Shown here: positions 30,949 through 41,726 of the stretch, one piece after another
How the letters are laid out: the number at the start of each line of letters is the position of its first letter
Numbering within the stretch: position 1 is the first letter of the stretch
Program-made: the position numbers and the translations under genes
Notes under the pieces: model-generated
The model's database searches: none
The model's input: only the letters and a program-made list of their open reading frames with translations
Told to the model about the DNA's origin: nothing
DNA from: Streptococcus mitis
Lineage (GTDB): Bacteria; Bacillota; Bacilli; Lactobacillales; Streptococcaceae
Assembly (NCBI RefSeq): GCF_946190275.1
Contig: NZ_CAMHZQ010000011.1
Span: forward strand, 1 to 64,000
DNA length: 64,000 nt
Direction: 5' to 3'

Positions 30949-32040
30949 TTAATTTACAGAAACTTTACCATTCTGAATAGTGAAGATACTTAGATTTTTT
31001 GGCAGATTTTGAAGATGATCTAAGCTTGTTGTTGTGATAAAGGTTTGGATTGAATGAGAAATCGTTTCTAATAATTTTAACTGTCTAGTGTTGTCAAGTT
31101 CACTCATGACATCGTCAAGCAATAATATCGGAGATTCTGTAGTAATACTTTCCATTAATTCGATTTCTGCTAATTTTATAGAAAGGACGAGACTACGATG
31201 TTGACCTTGACTCCCAAAACTAGCATCCATCCCATTTATATAAAAAGAAATGTCATCTCGATGAGGACCAACACCAGTATTCTTTTTAAATAAATCTCTG
31301 GATCTACTTTTTTCTAAAGTAATTTTGAAAGATTCTGATAAGTCTTCTTTGTCAGTTGGCTTTACAGAAGATTGATAGGATATTGACAACTCTTCAATCT
31401 GATTAGAGAGTTCAAAATGTTTCTTACGACCAAATGATTCTAGTTTTTTTATGAAATCTAAGCGGTGATTCATTACACGACATCCATAATCAACTAACTG
31501 ATCATCCAACACTGAAAGGAAGGTTTCATCTATTTTTTGAGCTGATTTTAGGTAAGTGTTTCTTTGCTTTAGGATGTGGTTATAATTGGTTAAGTCAGAT
31601 AAATAGATTGGCTTGATTTGTCCAAGTTCCATATCAATGAATTTTCGTCGAACCGAAGGTGCTCCTTTAATTAGTTGTAAATCTTCAGGAGCAAATAAGA
31701 CAACATTCATGTGTCCGACATAATCTGAAAGTCGTGCCTGTTTTAAATGATTAACTTTTGTTACACGGCCTTTTTGTGTTAGTTCAATTTCGAGAGGAAT
31801 GGATCCAGTTTTTTTCTGAACAAGACCTGAAAGATGAAGCTGTTCCTCATCAAAATGAATGAGATTTTTATCTGTTCGAGTTCGATGACTACGCGTTAAG
31901 GCTAAAAAATAGATAGCCTCTAGCATATTTGTTTTTCCTTGTGCATTGCGTCCTAAAAAGATATTTAATTTAGGATTAAAGTCTATTTTCGTCTCTTTGT
32001 AGTTACGAAAAGTTTTGAGAGATAGGTGTTGTAGCCACAT
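30949..32040 (-). CDS. recF: DNA replication/repair protein RecF
   Basis: A 363-residue SMC-like ATPase of the RecFOR pathway that loads RecA at gaps. Walker A GRNAQGKT is at residues 30-37, the signature region is GVGPHRDD...FGSQGQHRS, and Walker B is [12 protein letters not shown]. Unlike in Bacillus it is not beside dnaN but about 18 kb away, as in other streptococci. It follows the S4 gene yaaA after 2 bases, preserving the ancestral yaaA-recF pair. Confidence 0.97.
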   Translation of the reverse strand: MWLQHLSLKTFRNYKETKIDFNPKLNIFLGRNAQGKTNMLEAIYFLALTRSHRTRTDKNLIHFDEEQLHLSGLVQKKTGSIPLEIELTQKGRVTKVNHLKQARLSDYVGHMNVVLFAPEDLQLIKGAPSVRRKFIDMELGQIKPIYLSDLTNYNHILKQRNTYLKSAQKIDETFLSVLDDQLVDYGCRVMNHRLDFIKKLESFGRKKHFELSNQIEELSISYQSSVKPTDKEDLSESFKITLEKSRSRDLFKKNTGVGPHRDDISFYINGMDASFGSQGQHRSLVLSIKLAEIELMESITTESPILLLDDVMSELDNTRQLKLLETISHSIQTFITTTSLDHLQNLPKNLSIFTIQNGKVSVN

Positions 32041-32042
32041 GA

Positions 32043-32411
32043 TTATCTACCAGGGAATCGTGGAGCTTGTTTGCTTTTGGGCGATGAAGTAGGTTTAGAG
32101 TTGTCTTTTTTTACTCCTTTATTCATCTCCTTAACAAGTTTAGCGATTCGTTCTTTTTCAACTTTATCAGCTTGGTATTCATCTTGCTCCTCAGAAGTAG
32201 GTTGTGTCAACAAGATGTCAATATTCATGTCAGGGATGTCAACTTTATCACCAATACGAAGTTTTTTACCGCGACGACTCTCTAATTCTCCATTAAAGTA
32301 AACAGAATGTTCAGAGAGAAATGATTTGATAGCTCCTCCGCTATGTGTGATTCCAAGTTCTTTGAGTAGTGCTTGGAGGGTAATAAATTCTTCAAATAAT
32401 TTGTATTCCAT
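32043..32411 (-). CDS. yaaA: S4-domain protein YaaA
   Basis: A 122-residue protein whose first 70 residues are an S4-type domain ([28 protein letters not shown], then [18 protein letters not shown]). The tail is lysine/serine/proline-rich. In Bacillus the yaaA-recF pair follows dnaN; here it travels with recF. An RNA-related role is inferred from the domain. An extended -10 on the minus strand (TATAAT at 32432-32437) lies 21 bases before the start. Confidence 0.88.
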   Translation of the reverse strand: MEYKLFEEFITLQALLKELGITHSGGAIKSFLSEHSVYFNGELESRRGKKLRIGDKVDIPDMNIDILLTQPTSEEQDEYQADKVEKERIAKLVKEMNKGVKKDNSKPTSSPKSKQAPRFPGR

Positions 32412-32533
32412 AATTCACCTCAATCTTTGGTATTATACCATATTTTCCTAAAAATAGTGAGAGAAATAGGGAGAAATGTAAGCGATTTTTATTTCAAAAG
32501 TGTTACAGAGAACAAGAAAATTTCAGGTTTTCG

Positions 32534-32542
32534 TGATATAAT
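32534..32542 (+). promoter_or_regulatory. extended -10 promoter of the M16 peptidase operon
   Basis: TGATATAAT lies 28 bases before the first M16 gene, whose ribosome site is AAGGAGG. No good -35 is visible. Confidence 0.7.
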
Positions 32543-32569
32543 AGAAGTCTGTATATAAGGAGGTAAATC

Positions 32570-33820
32570 ATGGAGTTAGTGCATGGAATTTCAACACATT
32601 TTATCCAATCAAAAAAGTTTAAAACGAACAAAATCACCGTGCGTTTTACCGCTCCATTATCCCTCGATACGATTGCAGGTCGCATGTTGAGTGCGAGTAT
32701 GATAGAGACTGCTAATCAGATGTATCCCACTTCTCAAGATTTGAGAAGACATTTGGCCAGTCTATACGGTACAGATATGTCAACCAATTGTTTCAGAAGA
32801 GGGCAAAGTCACATTGTAGAATTGACATTTACCTATGTTCGTGATGAGTTTTTGAGTAGGAAAAATGTGCTAACTTCTCAGGTTTTGGAACTAGTAAAAG
32901 AAACTCTTTTTTTCCCCGTAGTAGTTGATAATGGGTTTGATCCGGCCTTATTTGAAATTGAGAAAAAACAATTGCTAGCAAGTTTAGCAGCTGATATGGA
33001 TGATTCTTTTTATTTTGCACATAAAGAATTAGACAAATTATTTTTTCATGATGAACGTCTCCAATTGGAATATAGTGATTTACGAAATCGTATTTTAGCT
33101 GAAACTCCACAGAGTTCTTATTCTTGTTTCCAAGAATTTTTGGCCAATGATCGAATAGATTTCTTTTTCTTAGGTGATTTTAATGAGGTCGAAATTCAAA
33201 ATGTATTAGAATCATTTGGCTTTAAAGGTCGAAAAGGAGATGTGAAGGTTCAGTATTGTCAACCTTATTCCAATATCCTACAAGAAGGTATGGTTCGGAA
33301 AAATGTGGGACAATCCATTTTAGAGTTGGGCTATCATTGCTCTGTTGAATATGGTGATGAGCAACATTTACCCATGATTGTAATGAATGGTTTACTTGGT
33401 GGATTTGCTCATTCTAAACTATTTACAAATGTCCGTGAAAATGCTGGATTGGCTTATACTATTTCAAGTCAGCTCGATTTATTTAGTGGATTCTTGAGGA
33501 TATATGCTGGTATCGATCGAGAAAATCGGAACCAGGCTCGTAAAATGATGAATAATCAACTGCTTGATTTAAAAAAAGGATATTTTACAGAACTTGAGTT
33601 AGAGCAGACCAAAGAAATGATTCGTCGGTCTTTATTACTTTCTCAAGATAATCAAGGTTCATTGATTGAACGTACTTATCAAAATGCCTTACTTGGAAAA
33701 TCCTCAGCAGACTTTAAAGGTTGGATTGCAAAACTCGAGCAAGTTGACAAAGATGCTATTTGTAGAGCAGCTACTAATGTGAAACTACAGGCGATTTACT
33801 TTATGGAAGGAATAGAATGA
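32570..33820 (+). CDS. M16-family peptidase-like protein, partner subunit (YfmF-like)
   Basis: A 416-residue pitrilysin-fold protein. The usual HxxEH zinc motif is missing from its N-terminal domain, while the C-terminal half keeps the family pattern (VRENAGLAYTISSQLDLFSG). It overlaps the next M16 gene, which has the motif, by 4 bases. Such inactive/active pairs form heterodimeric M16B proteases. The rodZ and pgsA genes follow, an arrangement shared across Firmicutes. The natural substrate is unknown. Confidence 0.88.
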   Translation: MELVHGISTHFIQSKKFKTNKITVRFTAPLSLDTIAGRMLSASMIETANQMYPTSQDLRRHLASLYGTDMSTNCFRRGQSHIVELTFTYVRDEFLSRKNVLTSQVLELVKETLFFPVVVDNGFDPALFEIEKKQLLASLAADMDDSFYFAHKELDKLFFHDERLQLEYSDLRNRILAETPQSSYSCFQEFLANDRIDFFFLGDFNEVEIQNVLESFGFKGRKGDVKVQYCQPYSNILQEGMVRKNVGQSILELGYHCSVEYGDEQHLPMIVMNGLLGGFAHSKLFTNVRENAGLAYTISSQLDLFSGFLRIYAGIDRENRNQARKMMNNQLLDLKKGYFTELELEQTKEMIRRSLLLSQDNQGSLIERTYQNALLGKSSADFKGWIAKLEQVDKDAICRAATNVKLQAIYFMEGIE

Positions 33821-35100
33821 CAAAGGTTGTTTTTGAAGAAAAATACTATCCAGCTGTAAAAGAAATGATTTATCGAACTCGTTTGTCAAATGGATTGACA
33901 GTTGCTCTTTTGCCTAAAAAGGAATTTAAAGAGGTTTACGGGAGTGTAACTGTACATTTTGGTTCGGTAGATACGCTTGTCACAGAAGTTGACGGAGATG
34001 TAAAAGAATATCCTGCAGGAATTGCTCATTTTCTTGAACATAAATTATTTGAGAGAGAAGATTCTAGCGACTTGATGTCGGCTTTTACGAGTCTAGGTGC
34101 AGATAATAATGCCTTTACAAGCTTTACAAAAACAAGCTATCTTTTTTCAGCAACGGATCATTTTTTAGAAAATTTAGAGTTACTTGATGAATTGGTAACA
34201 TCAGCACATTTTACTGAAGATTCCATTTTAAGAGAGCAGGATATTATTCAGCAAGAACGAGAAATGTATCAAGATGATCCAGATTCGTGTTTGTTCTTTT
34301 CAACTTTAGCAAATTTGTATTCTGGTACACCTTTAGCAACTGATATTGTTGGAAGTGAGGAGTCCATTTCCCAAATCAATCTAACTAATTTGCAAGAAAA
34401 CTTTACAAGGTTTTACAAACCTGTAAATATGTCTCTGTTTTTAGTTGGTAATTTTGATGTGGAGCGAGTACAGGACTATTTTGAAAGCAAAGAACTGAAA
34501 GATTTAGATGTTCAGGATGTAGCAAGAGAAAAGTTTGTTTTACAGGCTGTAAAGCAAACAGACAGTATGAGAATGGAAGTATCTTCTCCTAAACTAGCGA
34601 TTGGGATTAGAGGTAAGCGAAAAGTTGCTGAAGCGGATTGCTATCGACATCATATTTTATTAAAATTATTGTTTGCAATGATGTTTGGTTGGACTTCGGA
34701 TCGTTTTCAAAAGTTATATGAATCAGGTAAAATAGATGCTTCCTTATCTCTTGAAATTGAAGTAACAAGTCGTTTTCATTTTGCTATGTTGACAATGGAT
34801 ACGAAAGAGCCAGTTGCTTTATCTCATCAATTTAGGAAGGCCATTCGTAATTTTACAAAGGATTTAGATATTACAGAGGATCATTTAGATATTATAAAAA
34901 GAGAGATGTTTGGAGAATTTTTCAGTAGCATGAACTCTCTTGAATTTATTGCAACGCAATATGATGCTTTTGAACATGGTGAGACAATTTTTGATTTACC
35001 AAAGATTTTACAGGAAATTACTTTAGAGGATGTCCTTGAAGCAGGGCATCATTTAATAGATGAAGGGGATATAGTTGATTTTACAATATTCCCATCGTAG
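33817..35100 (+). CDS. M16-family zinc metallopeptidase (YmfH-like)
   Basis: A 427-residue catalytic partner. The zinc motif is HFLEH (71-75), with the downstream glutamate likely in EREMYQDDP. It starts within the stop of the preceding inactive homologue (ATGA overlap), so the two should be made in equal amounts. No signal peptide is seen, so action is cytosolic or membrane-associated. Bacillus ymfF/ymfH next to pgsA is the closest family and context. Confidence 0.9.
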   Translation: MTKVVFEEKYYPAVKEMIYRTRLSNGLTVALLPKKEFKEVYGSVTVHFGSVDTLVTEVDGDVKEYPAGIAHFLEHKLFEREDSSDLMSAFTSLGADNNAFTSFTKTSYLFSATDHFLENLELLDELVTSAHFTEDSILREQDIIQQEREMYQDDPDSCLFFSTLANLYSGTPLATDIVGSEESISQINLTNLQENFTRFYKPVNMSLFLVGNFDVERVQDYFESKELKDLDVQDVAREKFVLQAVKQTDSMRMEVSSPKLAIGIRGKRKVAEADCYRHHILLKLLFAMMFGWTSDRFQKLYESGKIDASLSLEIEVTSRFHFAMLTMDTKEPVALSHQFRKAIRNFTKDLDITEDHLDIIKREMFGEFFSSMNSLEFIATQYDAFEHGETIFDLPKILQEITLEDVLEAGHHLIDEGDIVDFTIFPS

Positions 35101-35141
35101 TAACCTATCATAATAGACACTAGAAAGAAGGGATGACAAGT

Positions 35142-35984
35142 ATGAGGAAAAAAACAATTGGTGAGGTTTTACGATTAGCTAGAATCAATCAGGGATTGAG
35201 TTTAGATGAATTGCAGAAAAAGACAGAAATCCAGTTAGATATGTTGGAAGCAATGGAAGCAGACGATTTCGATCAACTTCCAAGTCCTTTTTACACGCGT
35301 TCTTTCTTGAAAAAATATGCATGGGCTGTTGAGTTAGATGATCAAATTGTTTTGGATGCTTATGATTCTGGGAGTATGATTACTTATGAGGAAGTAGATA
35401 TTGATGAAGATGAGTTGACAGGTCGTAGACGTTCAAGTAAGAAAAAGAAGAAAAAAACATCCTTTTTACCTTTATTTTATTTTATCCTTTTTGCTTTATC
35501 GATTTTAATTTTTGTGACCTATTATGTTTGGAACTATATTCAAACTCAACCAGAGGGGACTTCTCTTTCTAATTACAGTGTGGTTCAATCAACAAGTTCA
35601 ATAAGTTCAACTAGCTCTGTTCCCCACTCCTCAAGTAGTAGTTTATCTAGCAGTTCTTCTAGTGTAGAATCAGCTATAAGTGTATCAGGTGAAGGCAATC
35701 ATGTAGAAATCGCTTATAAGACAAGTAAGGAAACAGTTGAATTGCAATTGGCAGTTTCAGATGTTACAAGTTGGGTCAGCGTTTCAGAAAGCGAACTTGA
35801 GGGCGGTGTAACCTTATCGCCAGAGAAGAAAAGTGCGGAAACAACAGTTGCAACTAAAAGTCCTGTAACAATTACGTTAGGTGTTGTAAAAGGTGTTGCT
35901 TTGACAGTAGATAATCAGACTGTTGATTTATCGAAATTAACAGCTCAGACTGGACAAATCACTGTAACCTTTACTAAAAATTAA
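35142..35984 (+). CDS. rodZ: RodZ-type cytoskeletal/shape protein
   Basis: A 280-residue protein. The start at 35142 (MRKKTIGEVL) is preferred because the ATG at 35133 abuts the AAGAAGG ribosome site. Residues 5-70 are a RodZ helix-turn-helix domain, 95-105 are very lysine-rich, and one membrane segment covers 107-130. A serine-rich linker (about 148-175) leads to an extracellular domain (DUF4115-like). It links MreB-family or septal elongation machinery to the membrane; streptococci lack MreB but keep MreC/MreD, encoded 4 kb away. Confidence 0.87.
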   Translation: MRKKTIGEVLRLARINQGLSLDELQKKTEIQLDMLEAMEADDFDQLPSPFYTRSFLKKYAWAVELDDQIVLDAYDSGSMITYEEVDIDEDELTGRRRSSKKKKKKTSFLPLFYFILFALSILIFVTYYVWNYIQTQPEGTSLSNYSVVQSTSSISSTSSVPHSSSSSLSSSSSSVESAISVSGEGNHVEIAYKTSKETVELQLAVSDVTSWVSVSESELEGGVTLSPEKKSAETTVATKSPVTITLGVVKGVALTVDNQTVDLSKLTAQTGQITVTFTKN

Positions 35985-35994
35985 GGAAAAACGA

Positions 35995-36540
35995 ATGAAA
36001 AAAGAACAAATTCCCAATCTCTTAACAATAGGTCGAATTCTCTTTATACCTATTTTTATCTTTATTTTAACGATAGGAAATTCGATAGAGAGTCATATAG
36101 TGGCAGCTATTATCTTTGCTACTGCTAGTATTACAGATTATTTAGATGGATATTTAGCTCGTAAATGGAATGTGGTCAGTAATTTTGGTAAATTTGCAGA
36201 TCCTATGGCGGATAAGTTACTAGTTATGTCGGCTTTTATTATGTTGATTGAGTTAGGTATGGCTCCGGCTTGGATTGTTGCAGTGATTATCTGTCGAGAG
36301 TTGGCTGTGACAGGTTTAAGGCTTTTATTGGTTGAAACTGGTGGAACGGTTTTAGCAGCGGCAATGCCTGGAAAAATTAAAACTTTTAGTCAGATGTTTG
36401 CCATTATTTTCTTGCTATTACATTGGACTTTGATTGGTCAAGTTCTACTTTATGTAGCCTTGTTTTTCACTATCTACTCTGGCTATGACTATTTCAAGGG
36501 TAGTGCCTATGTATTTAAAGGGACATTTGGTTCGAAATGA
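35995..36540 (+). CDS. pgsA: CDP-diacylglycerol-glycerol-3-phosphate 3-phosphatidyltransferase
   Basis: A 181-residue membrane enzyme making phosphatidylglycerol phosphate, the precursor of phosphatidylglycerol. The CDP-alcohol phosphotransferase motif D-x2-DG-x2-AR-x8-G-x3-D-x3-D is visible in DYLDGYLARKW...GKFADPMADK. Four or five membrane segments are present. It overlaps ecfA1 by 4 bases, so lipid synthesis and the transporter core share an operon. Confidence 0.95.
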   Translation: MKKEQIPNLLTIGRILFIPIFIFILTIGNSIESHIVAAIIFATASITDYLDGYLARKWNVVSNFGKFADPMADKLLVMSAFIMLIELGMAPAWIVAVIICRELAVTGLRLLLVETGGTVLAAAMPGKIKTFSQMFAIIFLLLHWTLIGQVLLYVALFFTIYSGYDYFKGSAYVFKGTFGSK

Positions 36541-37364
36541 AATCAGTAATTGATGTAAAAAATCTTTCTTTTCGTTATAAGGAAAGTCAAGAATACTATG
36601 ATGTGAAGGATATTACGTTTCACGTGAAACGTGGGGAATGGCTTTCGATTGTAGGGCATAATGGTAGTGGTAAATCAACGACGGTTCGCTTAATTGATGG
36701 TTTACTGGAAGTAGAATCTGGAGAGATTGTAATTGATGGTCAACGGTTGACTGAGGAAAATGTTTGGAATATACGTCGTCAAATCGGTATGGTTTTTCAA
36801 AATCCAGACAATCAATTTGTTGGAGCGACTGTTGAAGATGATGTTGCCTTTGGTTTGGAAAATCAGGGTCTTTCTCGTCAAGAAATGAAAAAGAGAGTGG
36901 AAGAAGCTCTGGATTTGGTTGGCATGTTGGACTTTAAAAAGAGAGAGCCAGCGCGTCTATCAGGTGGCCAAAAGCAACGTGTGGCTATTGCAGGTGTTGT
37001 AGCCCTAAGACCAGCTATTTTAATCTTAGATGAAGCAACGAGTATGTTGGATCCTGAGGGTCGTAGAGAACTGATTGAGACAGTAAAAGGAATTCGGAAA
37101 GACTATGATATGACGGTCATTTCCATTACACATGATTTGGAAGAAGTTGCCATGAGTGATCGTGTGTTGGTCATGAAAAAAGGATCAATTGAATCAACTA
37201 GTAGTCCAAGGGAGCTTTTCTCACGAAATGATTTAGATCAAATTGGATTAGACGATCCTTTTGCCAATCAATTAAAACATTCTTTGAACCAACATGGCTA
37301 TGATTTGCCTGAAAATTATTTGACAGAAAGTGAGCTAGAGGATAAGCTATGGGAATTGCTCTAG
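36537..37364 (+). CDS. ecfA1: ECF transporter ATPase A1
   Basis: A 275-residue ABC ATPase of the energy-coupling-factor vitamin transporters. It has Walker [11 protein letters not shown]-loop [26 protein letters not shown] (typical of EcfA), signature [13 protein letters not shown] and Walker [14 protein letters not shown]. It pairs with EcfA2, and both bind EcfT. Substrate-binding S-components are elsewhere. A parS palindrome lies in the coding sequence at 36616. Confidence 0.95.
   Translation: MKSVIDVKNLSFRYKESQEYYDVKDITFHVKRGEWLSIVGHNGSGKSTTVRLIDGLLEVESGEIVIDGQRLTEENVWNIRRQIGMVFQNPDNQFVGATVEDDVAFGLENQGLSRQEMKKRVEEALDLVGMLDFKKREPARLSGGQKQRVAIAGVVALRPAILILDEATSMLDPEGRRELIETVKGIRKDYDMTVISITHDLEEVAMSDRVLVMKKGSIESTSSPRELFSRNDLDQIGLDDPFANQLKHSLNQHGYDLPENYLTESELEDKLWELL
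36616..36631. other. parS site inside ecfA1
   Basis: The 14-bp parS core GTTTCACGTGAAAC is perfect (36617-36630), and the palindrome extends to 18 bp (ACGTTTCACGTGAAACGT). It is about 21.7 kb right of oriC. Confidence 0.9.
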
Positions 37365-38188
37365 AAAATGTGAGTTTTACGTATCAAGAGGGGACTCCCT
37401 TAGCTTCAACAGCTTTGTCAGATGTTTCTTTAACGATTGAAGATGGTTCTTATACGGCTTTAGTTGGACACACAGGTAGTGGTAAATCAACTATTTTACA
37501 ACTCTTAAATGGTTTATTGGTGCCAAGTCAAGGGAGTGTACGAGTTTTTGATACCTTAATCACCTCGACTTCTAAAAATAAAGATATTCGTCAAATTAGA
37601 AAACAGGTTGGCTTGGTATTTCAGTTTGCTGAAAATCAGATCTTTGAAGAAACGGTTTTGAAAGACGTTGCTTTTGGACCGCAAAATTTTGGAGTTTCTG
37701 AAGAAGATGCGGAGCAGATTGCTCGTGAGAAACTGGCTCTGGTTGGAATTGCTGAATCACTTTTTGATCGTAGTCCGTTTGAGCTATCAGGTGGACAAAT
37801 GAGACGTGTCGCCATTGCAGGCATACTTGCCATGGAACCAGCCATATTAGTCTTAGATGAGCCCACAGCAGGTCTGGATCCTTTGGGTAGAAAAGAGTTG
37901 ATGACCCTGTTCAAAAAACTCCACCAGTCAGGGATGACCATCGTTTTGGTAACGCATTTGATGGATGATGTTGCTGAATATGCGAACCAAGTCTATGTGA
38001 TGGAAAAGGGACGTTTAGTTAAAGGTGGGAAACCAAGTGATATCTTTCAAGATGTTGTCTTTATGGAAGAAGTGCAGCTGGGAGTACCTAAAATTACGGC
38101 CTTTTGTAAACGGTTGGCTGATAGAGGCATGTCATTTAAACGATTACCGATTAAGATAGAGGAGTTCAAGGAGTCGCTAAATGGATAG
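37349..38188 (+). CDS. ecfA2: ECF transporter ATPase A2
   Basis: A 279-residue second ATPase of the ECF module. It has Walker [11 protein letters not shown]-loop [24 protein letters not shown], signature [13 protein letters not shown] and Walker [14 protein letters not shown]. It starts inside the end of ecfA1 (16-base overlap) and overlaps ecfT by 8 bases, giving tight coupling of the three subunits. Confidence 0.95.
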   Translation: MGIALENVSFTYQEGTPLASTALSDVSLTIEDGSYTALVGHTGSGKSTILQLLNGLLVPSQGSVRVFDTLITSTSKNKDIRQIRKQVGLVFQFAENQIFEETVLKDVAFGPQNFGVSEEDAEQIAREKLALVGIAESLFDRSPFELSGGQMRRVAIAGILAMEPAILVLDEPTAGLDPLGRKELMTLFKKLHQSGMTIVLVTHLMDDVAEYANQVYVMEKGRLVKGGKPSDIFQDVVFMEEVQLGVPKITAFCKRLADRGMSFKRLPIKIEEFKESLNG

Positions 38189-38975
38189 TATGATTTTGGG
38201 GCGTTATATCCCAGGGGATTCGATTGTTCACCGGTTGGATCCACGTAGCAAATTACTGGCTATGATGCTACTGATTTTAATCGTTTTTTGGGCTAATAAT
38301 CCCTTGACGAATCTAATTCTTTTTATAGCGACAGGGATATTTATTGCCTTGTCAGGAGTATCTCTTTCATTCTTTATTCAGGGCTTGAAGTCTATGTTTT
38401 TCTTGATTGCCTTCACAACTATTTTTCAACTGTTTTTCATTTCTAATGGGAATGTTTTATTTGAGTTTTCGTTTGTGAGAATCACGGATTATGCTTTGCA
38501 ACAAGCTGGAATTATTTTTTGTCGCTTTGTATTAATTATTTTCTTTTCAACTTTGTTAACCTTAACGACCATGCCCTTAAGTTTGGCCTCAGCTGTCGAA
38601 GCTTTGTTAGCGCCTTTAAAGCGTGTGAAAGTTCCAGTTCATGAAATTGGATTGATGCTGTCCATGAGTCTACGTTTTGTCCCAACATTAATGGATGATA
38701 CGACGCGGATTATGAATGCACAGAAAGCGCGTGGAGTGGATTTTGGAGAAGGAAGTATTGTTCAAAAGGTGAAGGCTATGATTCCCATTTTGATTCCTCT
38801 TTTTGCGACAAGTTTAAAACGTGCGGATTCATTGGCTATTGCTATGGAAGCGCGTGGTTATCAGGGTGGAAAAGGCAGAAGTCAATACAGACAATTGAAA
38901 TGGACTCGAAAGGATACGCTGACCATTCTTGTTGTTCTCGTACTTGGTTGTTGTTTATTTTTCTTAAAATCTTAG
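38181..38975 (+). CDS. ecfT: ECF transporter transmembrane subunit T
   Basis: A 264-residue membrane protein with about six hydrophobic segments. Two coupling-helix motifs are seen: the A-R-G in [11 protein letters not shown] and in [10 protein letters not shown], which contact the two ATPases. Together with EcfA1 and EcfA2 it powers uptake of several vitamins through exchangeable S-components. Confidence 0.94.
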   Translation: MDSMILGRYIPGDSIVHRLDPRSKLLAMMLLILIVFWANNPLTNLILFIATGIFIALSGVSLSFFIQGLKSMFFLIAFTTIFQLFFISNGNVLFEFSFVRITDYALQQAGIIFCRFVLIIFFSTLLTLTTMPLSLASAVEALLAPLKRVKVPVHEIGLMLSMSLRFVPTLMDDTTRIMNAQKARGVDFGEGSIVQKVKAMIPILIPLFATSLKRADSLAIAMEARGYQGGKGRSQYRQLKWTRKDTLTILVVLVLGCCLFFLKS

Positions 38976-39034
38976 TAGCTTTCAGGAATTGATAAAAAAG
39001 TTACTGTAACAGTTTTTGATATAAAGGTAGGGAT

Positions 39035-39853
39035 ATGAACCGTTTTAAAAAATCAAAATATGTCATTATTGTTTTTGTCACTGTTCTGCTTGTCTCAGCT
39101 CTCTTAGCGACGACTTATTCAAGTACAATTGTGACAAAATTAGGAGATGGAATCTCATTGGTTGATAGAGTTGTGCAAAAACCTTTTCAGTGGTTTGATT
39201 CTGTCAAATCAGATTTGGCTCATTTGACACGAACATATAATGAAAATGAAAGTTTGAAGAAACAGATTTACCAGTTAGAAGTTAAATCAAATGAGGCGGA
39301 AAGTTTAAAGACAGAAAATGAACAACTGCGCCAATTGCTTGGTATGAAGTCCAAGTTGCAAGCTACAAAGACTTTGGTAGCAGATGTTATTATGCGTTCT
39401 CCGGTATCTTGGAAGCAGGAGTTGACCTTAGATGTAGGCAAATCAAAAGGAGCTTCTGAGAACATGTTAGCTATTGCAAATGGTGGTTTGATTGGTAGTG
39501 TTTCAAAAGTAGAGGAAAACTCAACTATGGTCAACCTTTTGACAAATACGGAAAATTCAGATAAGATTTCTGTTAAAATTCAACACGGCACTACCACAAT
39601 TTATGGAATTATTGTTGGCTACGACAAGGAAAATGAAGTTCTTAAAATTAGCCAATTAAATAGTAATAGCGATATTAGTACAGGCGATAAGGTGACAACG
39701 GGTGGATTAGGAAACTTTAATGTTGCGGATATTCCTGTTGGTGAAGTGGTTGCCACAACGCATAGTACAGACTATTTGACACGAGAAGTAACTGTTAAAT
39801 TGAGTGCAGATACTCATAATGTAGATGTGATAGAATTAGTGGGGAATTCATAA
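39035..39853 (+). CDS. mreC: cell-shape protein MreC
   Basis: A 272-residue bitopic protein with one membrane segment near residues 8-28, a coiled coil around 65-105 (YNENESLKKQIYQLEVKSNEAESL) and a beta-rich extracellular domain with the conserved TGGLGNF motif. It guides peripheral peptidoglycan synthesis at midcell in ovococci. The mreD ATG starts on the last base of its stop codon. Confidence 0.95.
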   Translation: MNRFKKSKYVIIVFVTVLLVSALLATTYSSTIVTKLGDGISLVDRVVQKPFQWFDSVKSDLAHLTRTYNENESLKKQIYQLEVKSNEAESLKTENEQLRQLLGMKSKLQATKTLVADVIMRSPVSWKQELTLDVGKSKGASENMLAIANGGLIGSVSKVEENSTMVNLLTNTENSDKISVKIQHGTTTIYGIIVGYDKENEVLKISQLNSNSDISTGDKVTTGGLGNFNVADIPVGEVVATTHSTDYLTREVTVKLSADTHNVDVIELVGNS

Positions 39854-40347
39854 TGAGACAGTTGAAGCGGGTTGGAGTGTTTTTATTGCTTCCTTTCTTT
39901 GTTCTAATTGACGCCCATATTAGCCAGCTTCTGGGCTCATTTTTCCCCCATGTACATTTGGCTAGTCATTTTCTTTTTCTATTTCTATTATTTGAGACGA
40001 TAGAAGTATCAGAGTATCTCTACCTAGTCTATTGTTTTGTGATAGGCTTGGTTTACGATGTTTACTTTTTCCATCTAATAGGGATTGCAACTCTCTTATT
40101 TATCTTATTGGGAGCGTTTCTTCATAAATTGAATAGTGTTATTTTGTTGAATCGTTGGACAAGAATCTTGGCTATGATTGTTATGAGTTTTCTATTTGAT
40201 ATGGGAGCTTATCTCTTTGCATTAGTGGTAGGTTTAACTCTAGATAGTCTGCCGATTTTTATCGTTTATAGCCTAGTACCATCCATGATTTTAAATCTTG
40301 TGTGGATGCTTATTTTTCAGTTTATTTTTGAAAGATATTATCTATAA
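39853..40347 (+). CDS. mreD: cell-shape protein MreD
   Basis: A 164-residue integral membrane protein of five or six hydrophobic segments, the usual size for MreD. It is translated in direct coupling with mreC and followed by pcsB, which has its own promoter. Confidence 0.92.
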   Translation: MRQLKRVGVFLLLPFFVLIDAHISQLLGSFFPHVHLASHFLFLFLLFETIEVSEYLYLVYCFVIGLVYDVYFFHLIGIATLLFILLGAFLHKLNSVILLNRWTRILAMIVMSFLFDMGAYLFALVVGLTLDSLPIFIVYSLVPSMILNLVWMLIFQFIFERYYL

Positions 40348-40361
40348 GAAAGAAACAAAAA

Positions 40362-40405
40362 TGTAACAAAGGCGTAATATTCATTGGGCCTTTTTTTGGT
40401 ATACT
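40362..40405 (+). promoter_or_regulatory. pcsB promoter with WalR-type site
   Basis: TGTAAC-AAAGG-CGTAAT (40362-40378) matches the WalR/VicR repeat TGTWAY-N5-TGTWAY with one change. An extended -10 TGGTATACT follows (TATACT at 40400-40405). In pneumococcus pcsB is the essential WalRK target, so the site fits. Confidence 0.8.
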
Positions 40406-40440
40406 AGTATTGTCTTTAAAAGAAGGAGTATCTACGTAAT

Positions 40441-41619
40441 ATGAAGAAGAAAATCTTAGCGTCACTTTTATTAAGTACAGTAATGGTTTCTCAAGTAGCT
40501 GTTTTAACAACTGCGCATGCAGAAACGACTGATGACAAAATTGCTGCTCAAGATAATAAAATTAGTAACTTAACAGCACAACAACAAGAAGCCCAAAAAC
40601 AAGTTGACCAAATTCAGGAACAAGTATCAGCTATTCAAGCTGAGCAATCTAACTTGCAAGCTGAAAATGATAGATTACAAGCAGAATCTAAAAAACTTGA
40701 GAATGAGATTACAGAACTTTCTAAAAACATTGTATCTCGCAATGATTCTTTGGAAAAACAAGCCCGTAGTGCTCAAACAAATGGAGCTGCAACTAGCTAC
40801 ATTAATACAATTGTAAACTCAAAATCAATTACAGAAGCTATTTCACGTGTTGCAGCAATGAATGAAATTGTATCTGCTAACAACAAAATGTTGGAACAAC
40901 AAAAAGCAGATAAAAAAGCAATTTCTGAGAAGCAAGTGGCAAACAATGACGCAATTAATACAGTAATTGCAAATCAACAGAAATTGTCTGATGATGCACA
41001 AGCTCTAACAACGAAACAAGCTGAGTTGAAGGCTGCAGAATTAAATCTTGCTGCTGAAAAAGCGACAGCAGAAGATGAAAAAGCAAGTTTGCTAGAGAAA
41101 AAAGCAGAAGCAGAAGCGGCAGCAAAAGCAGCAGCAGCGGCAGAAACAGCTTATAAAGAAAAACAAGCTAGCCAACAACAATCAGTACTTGCTTCAGCAA
41201 ACACTAACTTAACAGCTCAAGTGCAAGCAGTATCTGAATCTGCAGCAGCACCTGTCCGTGCAAAAGTTCGTCCAACATACAGTACAAACGCTTCAAGTTA
41301 TCCAATTGGAGAATGTACATGGGGAGTTAAAACATTAGCACCTTGGGCTGGAGACTATTGGGGTAATGGAGCACAGTGGGCTACAAGCGCAGCTGCTGCA
41401 GGATTCCGTACAGGTTCAACACCTCAAGTTGGTGCGATTGCATGTTGGAATGATGGTGGATATGGACACGTAGCAGTAGTTACAGCTGTTTCATCATCAA
41501 CAAGTATTCAAGTATCAGAATCAAATTATGCAGGTAATCGCACACTTGGAAATCACCGTGGATGGTTCAATCCAACAACAACTTCTGAAGGTTTTGTTAC
41601 ATATATTTATGCAGATTAA
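40441..41619 (+). CDS. pcsB: cell-wall hydrolase PcsB (CHAP domain)
   Basis: A 392-residue secreted protein required for daughter-cell separation. Signal peptide residues 1-27 (ending AHA), a long coiled coil of Gln/Glu/Ala heptads (about 30-250), an alanine-rich linker, and a C-terminal CHAP amidase/endopeptidase domain with catalytic Cys292 (GECTWGVK) and His343 (GYGHVAVV). In pneumococcus the FtsEX complex activates it. Next to mreCD, as expected. Confidence 0.97.
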   Translation: MKKKILASLLLSTVMVSQVAVLTTAHAETTDDKIAAQDNKISNLTAQQQEAQKQVDQIQEQVSAIQAEQSNLQAENDRLQAESKKLENEITELSKNIVSRNDSLEKQARSAQTNGAATSYINTIVNSKSITEAISRVAAMNEIVSANNKMLEQQKADKKAISEKQVANNDAINTVIANQQKLSDDAQALTTKQAELKAAELNLAAEKATAEDEKASLLEKKAEAEAAAKAAAAAETAYKEKQASQQQSVLASANTNLTAQVQAVSESAAAPVRAKVRPTYSTNASSYPIGECTWGVKTLAPWAGDYWGNGAQWATSAAAAGFRTGSTPQVGAIACWNDGGYGHVAVVTAVSSSTSIQVSESNYAGNRTLGNHRGWFNPTTTSEGFVTYIYAD

Positions 41620-41624
41620 TTTAC

Positions 41625-41651
41625 AGAGGGACTCGAATAGAGCCCTCTTTT
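41625..41651 (+). terminator. pcsB terminator
   Basis: AGAGGG and CCCTCT arms (41625-41630, 41643-41648) are followed by a short T-run, 6 bases past the stop. Confidence 0.75.
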
Positions 41652-41697
41652 CAGGTTTTACCATGATAATCCCTATTAAAAATTATATCAAAATAGC

Positions 41698-41726
41698 TTG
41701 AAAATATTGGAAAAGTATGGTAAAAT
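41698..41726 (+). promoter_or_regulatory. rpsB promoter and 117-base leader
   Basis: TTGAAA (41698-41703), 17 bases, then TAAAAT (41721-41726) preceded by TGG. The roughly 110-base untranslated leader to the rpsB start could hold an S2 autoregulatory structure; I could not identify a specific motif by eye. Confidence 0.65.
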